Positions 13,384-21,456 of a stretch of 52,023 bases of DNA are shown here, in pieces. The stretch lies in the NCBI GenBank assembly GCA_016124635.1, contig WGNJ01000025.1:1-52023 (forward strand). The letters are read 5' to 3'. The translations under genes and the position numbers were made by a program. Source of the DNA: Alphaproteobacteria bacterium. Lineage in GTDB: Bacteria; Pseudomonadota; Alphaproteobacteria; Micropepsales; Micropepsaceae. The notes beneath the pieces were generated by a model. It searched no databases and was not told the DNA's origin. It saw only the letters and a list, made by a program, of their open reading frames with translations. The stretch's first letter is position 1. Every line of letters starts with the position of its first letter.

Positions 13384-14732
13384 CTTCGCAGAAAGATGAA
13401 TTCGAACCCGCGCCGCCCGCCGCGCAACCGGATTTTTACAAGCCAATCGAAGATCACGATGAAGGCGTTGTTGAAGGGCAGCTTGCAGTTGTTCATGCGG
13501 CCGAGATCACTCAGCAGATCGCGACGGCGCGGCGTTACCCTCGCATCATCACGCATTTCCGCCGCCGCGTTTATGAACACGTAACGGTCACTACAGAAGT
13601 TGCGGAATCGTGCATCTACACCTTGGAGCGCAAAGGCCGCGACAATCGCAAAAATCTGATTACGGGGCCGTCCATCCGCTTCGCCGAAGTTCTGCAAAAC
13701 AATTGGGGGAACTGCCGAAGCAGTACGGAAGTTCTCGGCCATGACGATGAATACATCACAGCCGAGGCGGTTTTTTTCGATCTTGAAACCAACAGCGCGA
13801 CGCGCGCACAGATCATGCGCCGCATCACGAACAGCAAAGGCCAAGTCTATTCCGCTGACATGATCCAGATGACCGGGAATGCCGCTGCGTCGATTGCGCT
13901 GCGCAATGTCATTCTTCGCGGCGTACCACGCGCATTGTGGCAAGAGCTCTTCGATGAAGTTCAAAAAGTCGCGGCAGGCTCCGCTCACACGTTCGTTGCA
14001 CGGCGCGACAAAACCATTCTGGAATTCGAGCCCTACGGCGTCACCGACAAGATGATTTTCGATCTTCTGGGTATTGCCGGCCTCGACGACATGAAGAGCG
14101 ATCACATCATGCACCTGCGCGGCATCTTGAATGCCGTTCGCGACGGCCAGCAGGGAATTGATGCGACATTCGATTTCGCTTCTAGATCGGGCGCCAATGG
14201 GGGGCAGGTTACGCCTCCCAGACCGCAGCGCGGAGGCGCGTTCCGGCGCGCGGAAGGCGGGGCTCCCGAGCGCGCGGCGGCTGCGGCGAAGCCAACCGAC
14301 ACAGCGCCCGCCACGGCGGCCGCGGAGCATCCAGCGCAAACTCAGGCACAGGGGGCCGACAAAGCCGCACAGGCGCCCGCCAGCGTCAAAGCGGAGCCAT
14401 CCGCCCCAGAGGGGACCGGCAAAGGGGCAGCGCAAGACGGCACCGGTGGCGCCCCCGCACAGGAGGAAAAACCGACGGGCCAAAGTGCAGAAAAACAACC
14501 CGCGACACCGGAGCCCAGAACCAACTCTGACCTCTTCAACGAATGGTATGCCGACCGCTGCGCAGAGCTCAAAACCATCACATCCATTCGCGAGCTCTCT
14601 GACCTTCGTAACGACACGGTGAATGAGCTTGGTGACGATCCGCGGGCGGCAGAATTTTCTCAACTATGCGACGACAGATCGCGCGAAATCATCAGTGCAG
14701 GGCGCGCGCAAAGGGCGAGCAAGCAGAAATGA
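13380..14732 (+). CDS. Putative single-strand annealing-type recombination protein
   Basis: Residues 40-265 form a conserved-looking globular domain (IITHFRRRVYEHVTVTTEVA, then GPSIRFAEVLQNNWGN, then ASIALRNVILRGVPRALWQE). This resembles a widespread phage family encoded between exonuclease and SSB genes, and I suspect an annealing role. A 160-residue Ala/Pro/Gly/Glu linker (about 285-400) leads to a short helical tail. SSB C-tip-binding proteins and RecT-like proteins often have such tails. The order here (exonuclease, coiled coil, this protein, SSB) supports a recombination module. No catalytic motif is visible, so the call is contextual. Confidence 0.5.
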   Translation: MTSQKDEFEPAPPAAQPDFYKPIEDHDEGVVEGQLAVVHAAEITQQIATARRYPRIITHFRRRVYEHVTVTTEVAESCIYTLERKGRDNRKNLITGPSIRFAEVLQNNWGNCRSSTEVLGHDDEYITAEAVFFDLETNSATRAQIMRRITNSKGQVYSADMIQMTGNAAASIALRNVILRGVPRALWQELFDEVQKVAAGSAHTFVARRDKTILEFEPYGVTDKMIFDLLGIAGLDDMKSDHIMHLRGILNAVRDGQQGIDATFDFASRSGANGGQVTPPRPQRGGAFRRAEGGAPERAAAAAKPTDTAPATAAAEHPAQTQAQGADKAAQAPASVKAEPSAPEGTGKGAAQDGTGGAPAQEEKPTGQSAEKQPATPEPRTNSDLFNEWYADRCAELKTITSIRELSDLRNDTVNELGDDPRAAEFSQLCDDRSREIISAGRAQRASKQK

Positions 14733-14998
14733 AAAAGAAGTCCGCAAAAGGTGGTTCCACCAAGGAAGCGGCCGATCAGATATTGCGCGAGATAATAGGC
14801 GGCCGCGTCCGCGAGCGCCGCTCCAACATGGGAAAGAGGCTTGATGAAGTTGCCAAAGCCTTGAACATCTCGGGCGGCCAATTGAGCCGCTACGAGCTCG
14901 GGCAAAGCAATATGGACTGTGTGACGCTTCTGCGCCTCGCGGTCGTTCTTGACTGTGCGCCGACGGCATTCATCGAGCACATCCGGGTCAGTTCATAG
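14729..14998 (+). CDS. XRE-family helix-turn-helix regulator
   Basis: An 89-residue protein. IIGGRVRERRSNMGKRLDEV, then AKALNISGGQLSRYELGQSN and LLRLAVVLDCAP, form a complete XRE/Cro-CI five-helix domain with the recognition helix at GGQLSRYE. It is embedded in the early operon with an ATGA overlap (14729-14732) rather than facing a divergent promoter. It may time early or middle expression, or be a second repressor beside the gene at 9694. Its target is unknown. Confidence 0.85.
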   Translation: MKKKSAKGGSTKEAADQILREIIGGRVRERRSNMGKRLDEVAKALNISGGQLSRYELGQSNMDCVTLLRLAVVLDCAPTAFIEHIRVSS

Positions 14999-15002
14999 GC
15001 GC

Positions 15003-15659
15003 ATGGCTACCGATGTTCGCAAACCACCACTTACTGAGATCTTCGCGCTTCACGCTCCGCACGCACCGGGAAAATGTGATTGGTGCGGAAAGCCACGTTC
15101 TGACCGAACTCCAAAACGAAATGCGCTGCGCAAACGGCACTATGCCTGTGAAGATGAAATCACGATCATCTGCCGCCCGGATGTTGCCAGGCGATATGTT
15201 TTCGACCGAGACCATGGCATCTGTTTCGATTGCGGCGAAGACTGGAGCCAACGCTACCGCTTCCGCAAAGGCGCCGATTGCGTCCATGCGTTCGATGATG
15301 CGGAAATTTGTGCCGACGGCTACGCCAGCGAAGAGGCGCGCGAATTGCGCCGCGCGGGCTTCTATCGCTCGACCGAAGTGCTTTGGATTTCCCTCTGGCA
15401 CGTTGACCATAAAACGCCGCTCTGGAAGGTCGCGCACATGCCGCCAGCCAAGCGCATCAACTACTTCAAGCTTGCCAACATGGTTACGCGGTGCGAGCCG
15501 TGTCATCAGCGTAAATCGGCCAAAGAGGCCGCTGAACGCGCGAAATTCAACCGGCATCACAGCGCGACAGAGAAGAAAGCCAAGCAGAAGTTCGGATCGC
15601 GAAAGATGCAATCCAGACCCTTCCCAAAAATCAAACGTCCGATGAGGAGAAAACCGTGA
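15003..15659 (+). CDS. HNH-type endonuclease
   Basis: A 218-residue protein. Zinc-type cysteine pairs appear early (CDWCGK) and in the middle (CFDCGE). WHVDHKTPLWKVA … CEPCHQRKSAKEAA is an HNH motif with HxDH-like first histidine and CxxC zinc pair. HNH proteins in this position may nick DNA for recombination or packaging, or act as homing-type selfish nucleases. Here it is cleanly fitted between overlapping genes. The stop overlaps the next GTG start. Confidence 0.75.
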   Translation: MATDVRKPPLTEIFALHAPHAPGKCDWCGKPRSDRTPKRNALRKRHYACEDEITIICRPDVARRYVFDRDHGICFDCGEDWSQRYRFRKGADCVHAFDDAEICADGYASEEARELRRAGFYRSTEVLWISLWHVDHKTPLWKVAHMPPAKRINYFKLANMVTRCEPCHQRKSAKEAAERAKFNRHHSATEKKAKQKFGSRKMQSRPFPKIKRPMRRKP

Positions 15660-16033
15660 GCAACAAACCATATCCGGGGCACGAAGCCGCCATCGCCGAT
15701 GTGCGCCAGCAATGCAACAAGATCATCAATCAGGCGACGCGAGTTGGAAAAAACTCGGTTCCCTTTGAAATGGTCAATGAACTCCTCCGCAGATGCGATG
15801 TTCTCTTTAATGATGCGGGACACCCTGAACCTGACAAGGAAAAAGCCTCTGGAATGACCAAAGATGAGGCCAAAACTGTAATCGGCATATTTGCCAATGT
15901 GGATGCCGGTTGCCCGGTATGTGTCGAAGCCGCCGTCTCGGATTTCATTAAGGCGTTTCCGCATTTCCGCGAAGTCGCCAATAGCATTTTAATACCGCAA
16001 GGCTTTCGCGAAATTCCTGAAGGGGGGAAATAA
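15656..16033 (+). CDS. Hypothetical protein (125 aa)
   Basis: GTG 15656 overlaps the HNH stop (GTGA), with GAGGAGAAAACC just upstream as a strong ribosome site. The protein is helical, with a [12 protein letters not shown] segment that may bind metal, although only one Cys pair is seen. Its stop shares the A of the SSB start (TAATG at 16031-16035). It lies between HNH and SSB in the recombination group. The family is not recognised. Confidence 0.6.
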   Translation: MSNKPYPGHEAAIADVRQQCNKIINQATRVGKNSVPFEMVNELLRRCDVLFNDAGHPEPDKEKASGMTKDEAKTVIGIFANVDAGCPVCVEAAVSDFIKAFPHFREVANSILIPQGFREIPEGGK

Positions 16034-16476
16034 TGGCATCTCTCAACAAAGTGCAGTTGATCGGCAACCTCGGGCAAGACCCCGACGTGCGCCGCATGAC
16101 TTCTGGCGGCCCGGTTGTGAACCTATCCATCGCCACATCGGAAAGCTGGCGAGATAAGGTCAGCGGTGAACGCAAAGAAAAGGGTGAATGGCACCGCGTT
16201 GTCATCTTCAACAAAGGGCTTGCCGAGATCGCGGAGAAATACCTGCGCAAGGGCTCGAAGGTCTATATCGAAGGCGCGCTGCAAACGCGCAAATGGCAGG
16301 ATAAAGACCGCGTTGAACGATACACAACCGAGATCGTTCTGAAGGCCTACAACGGCTCCATCGTCCTGCTCGATTCCCGTCGCGATAGTCGCGACGAATA
16401 CGACCAGACGCGCGACACATCGTCTGCGCCGGAATCTTTCAACCGCGACGAGATGGACGATGAAATTCCTTTTTAA
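16033..16476 (+). CDS. ssb: Single-stranded DNA-binding protein
   Basis: A 147-residue SSB. The OB fold spans residues 1-110 ([57 protein letters not shown]), and the acidic tip DDEIPF at the C-terminus is the docking site for replication and recombination enzymes. It coats single strands during phage replication. A short Arg/Asp/Ser linker is normal for phage forms. It is translated by stop-start overlap from the gene before it. Confidence 0.95.
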   Translation: MASLNKVQLIGNLGQDPDVRRMTSGGPVVNLSIATSESWRDKVSGERKEKGEWHRVVIFNKGLAEIAEKYLRKGSKVYIEGALQTRKWQDKDRVERYTTEIVLKAYNGSIVLLDSRRDSRDEYDQTRDTSSAPESFNRDEMDDEIPF

Positions 16477-16485
16477 GGAGATGCC

Positions 16486-16695
16486 ATGTGGCAACCTGCC
16501 CAATTCCTGATAGCCACGCCCGCTGGACCGACATCGTGCATTGGCTACGAGTATCGCGGCCTTACGATGCGCATTTCGACCTCGCGCCCGGATGATCCAG
16601 ACGCTCGCGCTCTTCAATGGCTCCTTTCTCACAAAGGGTCCGGGGGGCTTTTGTGCGGCATCTACGGAACGATTGCGAATGCGTTGATCAGATAG
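16486..16695 (+). CDS. Small hypothetical protein (69 aa)
   Basis: The ATG at 16486 has the strong site AAGGAGATGCC directly upstream. The sequence (MWQPAQFLIATPAGP, then YEYRGLTMRISTSRPDDPDA) suggests two short strands and a glycine-rich loop (HKGSGGLLCGIYG). The long frame of the next protein is open through its end in another frame. No function is assigned. Confidence 0.55.
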   Translation: MWQPAQFLIATPAGPTSCIGYEYRGLTMRISTSRPDDPDARALQWLLSHKGSGGLLCGIYGTIANALIR

Positions 16696-16745
16696 GCGTC
16701 GAAATACGCAACGCGCTTCATGAAAAGCTGTCTGACTTGGCGCGA

Positions 16746-17417
16746 ATGACCGCCACCATCGAAAACGATATGGTAACCCTGATTGGGGTCCAGATCGAAA
16801 ATGCGCGCGGATATCTCTCTGCCAACGGCGTTGATGTTGGGCAGGTGCCAGAAGCGCCCGTGCCGCCGCGAACGCGCATCAATCCTCCCGAGCGCGCCAC
16901 ACTCCAGCCGCGACCGATTGTTTCACGTGAAACATCCACAGGGGCTTCCGCCGCTCTTGGGAAGATGGAGAGGGCGATTTTGGGCGTCCTGCTTCAGCAT
17001 TTCGACACCGGGCTTGATAGGGGCGCTGCGGCCCTCATGGCGGGCTACAGCGCCAAAAGCGGCTCGTTTGCCAACGCCATCAGCAAACTCCGCACGGCCG
17101 GTCTGTTGGCCGCTGGAGACCCTCTCCACGCCACCGAAAAGGCGCTGAAGGAAGCCGGACACATTCCGGCCCTGCCCACCGGGGCGGAGCTTCTGGCCTA
17201 TTGGTGCGCTCATAAGGTAGTCGGCAAAGCTGAGCGCGCAATTCTCACCGAAGTCGTTAATGCCTATCCGCGCCACGTCAAAAAGACCGAAGTTGCAGAT
17301 CGCACCGGCTATTCGGCACAAAGCGGCTCTTTTGCGAATTCGCTTTGGCGACTGCGGACCCTTGGGCTCATTTCTGGAAAAACCGAACTCGTTGCAGCGG
17401 ACGCATTCGGGAGGTAA
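16746..17417 (+). CDS. Tandem winged-helix protein, carries a parS site in its gene
   Basis: Two similar modules follow a helical N-terminus: KMERAILGVLLQHF … MAGYSAKSGSFANAISKLRT and KAERAILTEVVNAYP … RTGYSAQSGSFANSLWRLRT. Each reads as a winged helix with GYSAxSGSFAN in the recognition region. The same module ends some phage/plasmid HerA-like ATPases (family knowledge); here it stands alone in duplicate, suggesting a DNA-binding protein with two reading heads. ATG 16746 is a cautious start. The frame is open back to 16617 without a good ribosome site. The 16-bp parS at 16919 lies in the linker before module one. Confidence 0.65.
   Translation: MTATIENDMVTLIGVQIENARGYLSANGVDVGQVPEAPVPPRTRINPPERATLQPRPIVSRETSTGASAALGKMERAILGVLLQHFDTGLDRGAAALMAGYSAKSGSFANAISKLRTAGLLAAGDPLHATEKALKEAGHIPALPTGAELLAYWCAHKVVGKAERAILTEVVNAYPRHVKKTEVADRTGYSAQSGSFANSLWRLRTLGLISGKTELVAADAFGR
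16919..16934. promoter_or_regulatory. parS: Perfect parS-consensus palindrome
   Basis: TGTTTCACGTGAAACA is an exact 16-bp palindrome identical to the bacterial chromosomal parS consensus (TGTTNCACGTGAAACA), the site bound by ParB helix-turn-helix domains. A given 16-mer is expected by chance about once in 100,000 windows of this size. It lies inside a coding region (encoding VSRETS) and is the only copy seen here. The phage's own ParB-fold protein at 3303-4022 lacks the matching DNA-binding domain, so a host ParB is the likely binder (inference). Confidence 0.8.
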
Positions 17418-17428
17418 GACTTTACATC

Positions 17429-17453
17429 GGCCGCTTCGCTAACGGCCATTTTT
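17429..17453 (+). terminator. Weak intrinsic terminator after the winged-helix gene
   Basis: A stem GGCCG (17429-17433) and CGGCC (17443-17447) with a 9-base loop is followed by ATTTTT. It lies in the 50-base gap before the NYN gene and is one of the few gaps in the early operon. The stem is only five pairs, so termination is probably partial. Confidence 0.5.
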
Positions 17454-17467
17454 GAAGAGGGACACTC

Positions 17468-18028
17468 ATGCTTTTCTATCCTAAAGAGCGCATCGCGCTC
17501 TTTATTGACGGCGCCAATTTGTATGGCGCAGCCAAAGGCCTTCAATTCGACATCGACTACAAGCGCATGCTGGAAGTGTTTGCGCGTAAAGGCGTGCTGT
17601 TGCGCGCATACTACTACACGGCGATTGCAGAGGATCAGGAATTCTCACCACTGCGCCCGCTCGTGGACTGGCTCGACTACAACGGCTTCACGGTTGTTAC
17701 GAAGCCACTCAAGGAATTCACCGACTCGCAGGGGCGCCGTCGCGTGAAGGGCAACATGGATATCGAGCTTGCCATCGACGCTATGGAAATGGCGCGCACC
17801 TGTGATCACATCGTTCTGTTTTCCGGCGATGCAGACTTCATTCCGCTTGTCACGTCTCTGAAGCGCCAAGGAAAGCGCGTGAGCGTCGTTTCTACAATCC
17901 GCACGCAACCGGCAATGATCGGAGATGAGCTCCGCCGCTTGGCAGACAACTTCATTGATCTTGAAGATCTGAAAGTCCTCATCGCGCGCGATCCTGATTC
18001 ACGCCAAACCGGAGCATCTGGTTCATGA
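17468..18028 (+). CDS. NYN-domain (LabA/DUF88-like) ribonuclease-type protein
   Basis: A 186-residue PIN/NYN-fold protein. IALFIDGANLYGAAKG gives the first acidic residue, then KGNMDIELAIDAMEMA and FSGDADFIPLV supply the remaining catalytic aspartates; VSVVSTIRTQPAMIGDELRR follows. This closely resembles a conserved alphaproteobacterial chromosomal NYN protein, including the AYYYTAIAEDQEFSPLRPLV segment, which suggests capture from a host. NYN proteins cut or process RNA. GAGGGACACTC precedes the ATG. In a phage it could degrade host RNA or counter a defence; this is not shown by the sequence. Confidence 0.85.
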   Translation: MLFYPKERIALFIDGANLYGAAKGLQFDIDYKRMLEVFARKGVLLRAYYYTAIAEDQEFSPLRPLVDWLDYNGFTVVTKPLKEFTDSQGRRRVKGNMDIELAIDAMEMARTCDHIVLFSGDADFIPLVTSLKRQGKRVSVVSTIRTQPAMIGDELRRLADNFIDLEDLKVLIARDPDSRQTGASGS

Positions 18029-18543
18029 GCGTTACGGAAGAAATCGGCATCAAGCAATGGTGGCCTACGGACTACTGCGACGAGGTTATGCCGCATCCTC
18101 GCAGTGCTCCCGATGATTGGATAGTGCCGATGCCTGGCGAACCGGGCGCGTTTGCGATTGAAAGCCCGCTCGTCGGCCAAGGTGGCGCTGAACCTACAAA
18201 CATTGCTTGGAAGCACACGCGGTTGCTCGAAGGAACGCCGCTCAAATTCTTCTACTACGAATATCTGGGGCCTGCCGAAATCACGGTTTCGCCAGATGGC
18301 GAATTCACCGTGGAAAAGCGGCCGCCGCCAGATGCCTCTTGGTTCTACGAGGCCAGCGCATTTAGCGATGCAATGGTCAGCGGAGACACTCTTGAGGAAT
18401 TCGTGCGCGACTACATTTCAGACCAAAAACCGAACCAATCGCGCGTTGTCGCGCTTGGCTGCGGATACTGGTCTGAGGAAAAAGTCTTCTCGTTTGACAT
18501 CCAAAACGGGGAGCCCGTCCTGACAGAAGCCGGGAGCGCTTAG
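18025..18543 (+). CDS. Hypothetical protein (172 aa)
   Basis: ATG overlaps the NYN stop (ATGA at 18025-18028). A beta-rich protein with many aromatic residues (WKHTRLLEGTPLKFFYYEYL) and acidic helices (GDTLEEFVRDYISDQKP). No signal peptide or catalytic motif. Coupling to the NYN gene suggests co-function, but I cannot name the family. Confidence 0.6.
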   Translation: MSVTEEIGIKQWWPTDYCDEVMPHPRSAPDDWIVPMPGEPGAFAIESPLVGQGGAEPTNIAWKHTRLLEGTPLKFFYYEYLGPAEITVSPDGEFTVEKRPPPDASWFYEASAFSDAMVSGDTLEEFVRDYISDQKPNQSRVVALGCGYWSEEKVFSFDIQNGEPVLTEAGSA

Positions 18544-18584
18544 CCGATCTAACCTTCGCACTTTGACGCATTTTGGGGCACTTC

Positions 18585-18809
18585 ATGTTTGACACTCTTC
18601 CATCCACTACAACGGCCGAATGCGGCGTCACTGGCGTTACAACGCGCATGGCTGCCGTCTTGTGGTTCCTCCACGAAAACGATTCCGTTCCAATTTGCGA
18701 CGCTCCAGATGTGAAGCGCGCGATCCGCGGCCTGCTTGATGAGCTCCGCAACAGCCGAGCGACATTCGGCTCCAGCACAAACGGGAGTGCCCATGACAAT
18801 CGTTCTTAA
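18585..18809 (+). CDS. Small hypothetical protein (74 aa)
   Basis: Starts MFDTLPSTTTAECGVTG and contains a helical middle (MAAVLWFLHENDSVPI, then DVKRAIRGLLDELRN) of winged-helix-like pattern. TTTTGGGGCA precedes the ATG. Its last 17 bases overlap the start of the radical SAM gene in another frame. It may be a small regulator or partner of that enzyme. Confidence 0.5.
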   Translation: MFDTLPSTTTAECGVTGVTTRMAAVLWFLHENDSVPICDAPDVKRAIRGLLDELRNSRATFGSSTNGSAHDNRS

Positions 18810-19602
18810 TCCCGATGGCGTAAGTATCGCAGGATGCACGCTCATCTACGCCCCGAAAACGCAGGCTCTCGAATATGCTCCTCTTGCCTGCAATCCGTAT
18901 CGTGGATGCGGCCATGGATGCGCATATTGCTATGTGCCGCTCGTCACCAAACAGGATCGGCGCGAATTCGATGAAGGCGCAGTTCCGCGCAAGAACTTCA
19001 TCCATAGGTTCCTCGGCGAGGCTGCGAAATATCAGGCGGCGGGAATTACCGAACAGGTACTCTTAAGCTTTTCAACTGACCCATATCATCCGGGCAACAC
19101 CGAACGCACAGAATGGGTGCTCGAAAAGCTAATCGAACATGGCCTTGCATTTTGCACGCTCACCAAGGGTGGCACACGTGCCTTGGCAAACATCAACCTT
19201 TTTCGGCCGGACAGAGACGCCTTCGCCGCCACTCTCACAACACTTGATGATGCCTTTTCTCGGAAGTGGGAACGCAACGCGGCGCTGCCGGCAGATCGGA
19301 TCGCAGCCCTTAAGGCCTTCCATGAACGCGGTATCTTCACATGGGTCAGCCTAGAGCCGACCCTCGATGTAGAAGCATCACTTTCCATCGTGGATGCCAC
19401 ACATGAATTCGTTGATCTCTACAAGGTTGGCCGCGCGAATTATCTGAAGGCGATAACCACAACGATAGATTGGGAGTCGTACACGCTTCATATGATTGAC
19501 CGCCTGCACGCGGTTGGGGCGAAGCACTACATCAAGAAAGACCTCCAATCCTATCTGCCAGTAAACTATCCAAATCCTTTGCGCATTCCGCAGCGTCATT
19601 GA
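18793..19602 (+). CDS. Radical SAM protein (SPL/Rv2578c-like)
   Basis: A 269-residue enzyme with CNPYRGCGHGCAYCYVP, a radical SAM 4Fe-4S cluster motif (C-x7-C-x2-C type) seen in spore photoproduct lyase-related proteins. Downstream are STDPYHPGNTERTEW, LTKGGTRALANIN and WVSLEPTLD, typical of this subfamily's barrel. It would cleave S-adenosylmethionine to act on an unknown substrate, possibly DNA or a nucleotide. GGGAG lies upstream of ATG 18793. Next to a PP-loop ATPase, it suggests a two-step modification route (inference). Confidence 0.85.
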   Translation: MTIVLNPDGVSIAGCTLIYAPKTQALEYAPLACNPYRGCGHGCAYCYVPLVTKQDRREFDEGAVPRKNFIHRFLGEAAKYQAAGITEQVLLSFSTDPYHPGNTERTEWVLEKLIEHGLAFCTLTKGGTRALANINLFRPDRDAFAATLTTLDDAFSRKWERNAALPADRIAALKAFHERGIFTWVSLEPTLDVEASLSIVDATHEFVDLYKVGRANYLKAITTTIDWESYTLHMIDRLHAVGAKHYIKKDLQSYLPVNYPNPLRIPQRH

Positions 19603-19610
19603 GGTCGCAA

Positions 19611-20441
19611 ATGAATAACACCATGCCACGCCTACGAATCCTTAGCCTTGGAGCGGGCGTTCAAAGTACAACAATGGCGCTTATGGCGGCTCATGGCGAG
19701 CTTACGCCTATGCCGGATTGCGCGATTTTCGCCGATACACAGTGGGAACCGAAGGCGGTTTATGAGCATCTAAAATGGCTCATGTCTCCCAATGTTCTAC
19801 CGTTCCCCGTACATATCGCAACACGAGGAAGCCTAAAACAGTCGATCCTCGAAAGGCGCAACAGTACAGGCGGCAGATTCGCAGTGGTTCCTTGGCACAT
19901 CGTCAACCCAGATGGCTCTTACGGGTTTGGGCGCAGGCAATGCACAAGCGAATTCAAACTCACGCCCCTCATGTGGAAAATGCGTGAATTACTTGGCGTA
20001 GATCGCCGCGCTCGGATTGCGGCCAACTCAGTTGAAGTTTGGGGCGGCATTTCCACCGATGAAGCCAGCAGGATGAAACCCGCGCGGCAACAATGGCAGC
20101 AAACCCGATGGCCGCTCATCGAAACAAGAAAATCGCGCCGCGATTGTGAGAGCTGGCTTCAGCGCCACAGTTACCCTGTTCCACCAAAATCTTCTTGCCT
20201 GGGGTGCCCATTCCATAGTGATGCGATATGGCGCGATCTTCGCGACAATTCTCCCGACGAGTGGGCTGAAACAGTAGAGGTTGACCGAGCTATGCGAGAA
20301 GGCGACGCGCGCGGATTCAACGGGGTTGAATTCATGCACTCGCAGCGCGTCCCATTGGATCAAATTGACCTTTCCACCGCGGCTGATCGCGGACAAGCCG
20401 ATCTTTTTGACAACGAATGTGAAGGAATGTGCGGACTATGA
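19611..20441 (+). CDS. PP-loop ATPase, PAPS-reductase-like
   Basis: A 276-residue protein. SLGAGVQSTTMALMAA is the PP-loop; DCAIFADTQWEPKAVYEHL, RRQCTSEFKLTPL and SCLGCPFHSDAIWRDL follow, the order seen in phage phosphoadenosine-phosphosulfate-reductase-like proteins. These adenylate or thiolate substrates; DndC and tRNA thiolases share the fold. CxxC near residue 200 may bind a metal or cluster. GAGGT precedes ATG 19611; a TTG at 19599 is less likely. It is encoded nine bases after the radical SAM stop, so they probably work together. Confidence 0.8.
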   Translation: MNNTMPRLRILSLGAGVQSTTMALMAAHGELTPMPDCAIFADTQWEPKAVYEHLKWLMSPNVLPFPVHIATRGSLKQSILERRNSTGGRFAVVPWHIVNPDGSYGFGRRQCTSEFKLTPLMWKMRELLGVDRRARIAANSVEVWGGISTDEASRMKPARQQWQQTRWPLIETRKSRRDCESWLQRHSYPVPPKSSCLGCPFHSDAIWRDLRDNSPDEWAETVEVDRAMREGDARGFNGVEFMHSQRVPLDQIDLSTAADRGQADLFDNECEGMCGL

Positions 20442-20929
20442 CCGATACGAACGAACTGGCGGCGTGCCCATTCTGTGGCGGCATGGCGCTTTTGGATTGC
20501 TTGACCGGCGACGATTCTTATTTCGTGCAATGCGCGAAATGCGAAATCCAGCAGATCGCCAACTACACGAGAGATCAGGCAATCGAACGGTGGAACAGCC
20601 GCGCCGCCCTCACAGCGCAGAGAGCGCCTGCGGTGACGGATGAACGATTGTCCGCAGTGCAGCTTGAAGAAAGGATGCAGACCACCGAAGGGCAAAAAGA
20701 TATCCTTCGTAAGTTTCATTCCCAACTGTTCAGCTTCATTGAAATTGCCAGATCAAAAAGCGACTTCCATGCAGCCGAGATAGCGGCTTATTTTCACGAT
20801 CAGTTCTGCGAGCTCCGCGCTGCGCTTGATGGCCGTAAACGACCAGCAGACCCGCAAGATGCGCCATGTCACGCCGATGTTCTGCTAGAAATTGCTTTCA
20901 ACAAATCTGCTCTGCGAGTTCTCGAATGA
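20438..20929 (+). CDS. Lar-like restriction-alleviation zinc-ribbon protein with extended tail
   Basis: Residues 8-55 (LAACPFCGGMALLDC, then FVQCAKCEIQQIANY and AIERWNSR) match the Lar family, whose Rac prophage member relieves type I restriction. CxxC/CxxC pairs bind zinc. A further about 100 residues, helical, follow (KFHSQLFSFIEIARSKSDFH), absent from short Lar proteins. The ATG overlaps the preceding stop by ATGA. Many phage Lar-like genes lack proven anti-restriction activity, so the name marks the fold. Confidence 0.7.
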   Translation: MTDTNELAACPFCGGMALLDCLTGDDSYFVQCAKCEIQQIANYTRDQAIERWNSRAALTAQRAPAVTDERLSAVQLEERMQTTEGQKDILRKFHSQLFSFIEIARSKSDFHAAEIAAYFHDQFCELRAALDGRKRPADPQDAPCHADVLLEIAFNKSALRVLE

Positions 20930-21456
20930 CGAAAGAATGGACGATCAAGAATACACGTCTCTTCGGCCGCCAAGTCGATGCAATATCAGTTTCGCCAAAG
21001 ATGGACGGCCGCTACGGCCGAGCATGGGAAATCGACCGAGCCGGACTTCGCACGGGTCCAAATGACAATACAATCGGATGGTGGCTGATCGAAGCGCCTT
21101 ATGCGCACCCATTTTGGCACAGCTATTCAATCGTTCTCTTTCATCTTCAATGCAGCCCAGATGGCGAGCCCCTGCAAATACGCATGCCTGGCGCCACGCA
21201 TGAATTCGCCCTCTTTACCCTTGACCCAAACGCCAAGCGCGACGATCTGCTTACCGGCAAGATGGCGACGGTTCCCGTTCTTCACCCAGCAAATTTCATC
21301 GCCCAGATGAGATGTCCAAGCCATGAAGCGGCGAAACGGATGATAGAGCTCGCGGCCGCGTCCGTCTGTGACGGGCGCCTAAACCCCGACACGGACCATA
21401 GAAGCCAGTGGATTGAGATCTTCGGAAGCGACGGGATCAAGCCTGAGTATAGGTGA
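20926..21456 (+). CDS. Hypothetical protein (176 aa)
   Basis: Starts MTKEWTIKNTRLFGR after an ATGA overlap. Mixed alpha/beta sequence with strands around GWWLIEAPYAHPFWHSYSIV and a long helical end (CPSHEAAKRMIELAAAS). The stop overlaps the next ATG (TGATG). No signal or membrane segment and no family recognised. It lies at the end of the plus-strand early operon. Confidence 0.6.
   Translation: MTKEWTIKNTRLFGRQVDAISVSPKMDGRYGRAWEIDRAGLRTGPNDNTIGWWLIEAPYAHPFWHSYSIVLFHLQCSPDGEPLQIRMPGATHEFALFTLDPNAKRDDLLTGKMATVPVLHPANFIAQMRCPSHEAAKRMIELAAASVCDGRLNPDTDHRSQWIEIFGSDGIKPEYR

Noticed and set aside
13365..14663. A 432-codon minus-strand open frame opposite the annealing-protein gene
   Set aside because: It is antisense to a well-supported gene, has low-complexity Arg/Cys/Phe-rich composition and no ribosome site; such shadows are usual in GC-rich DNA.
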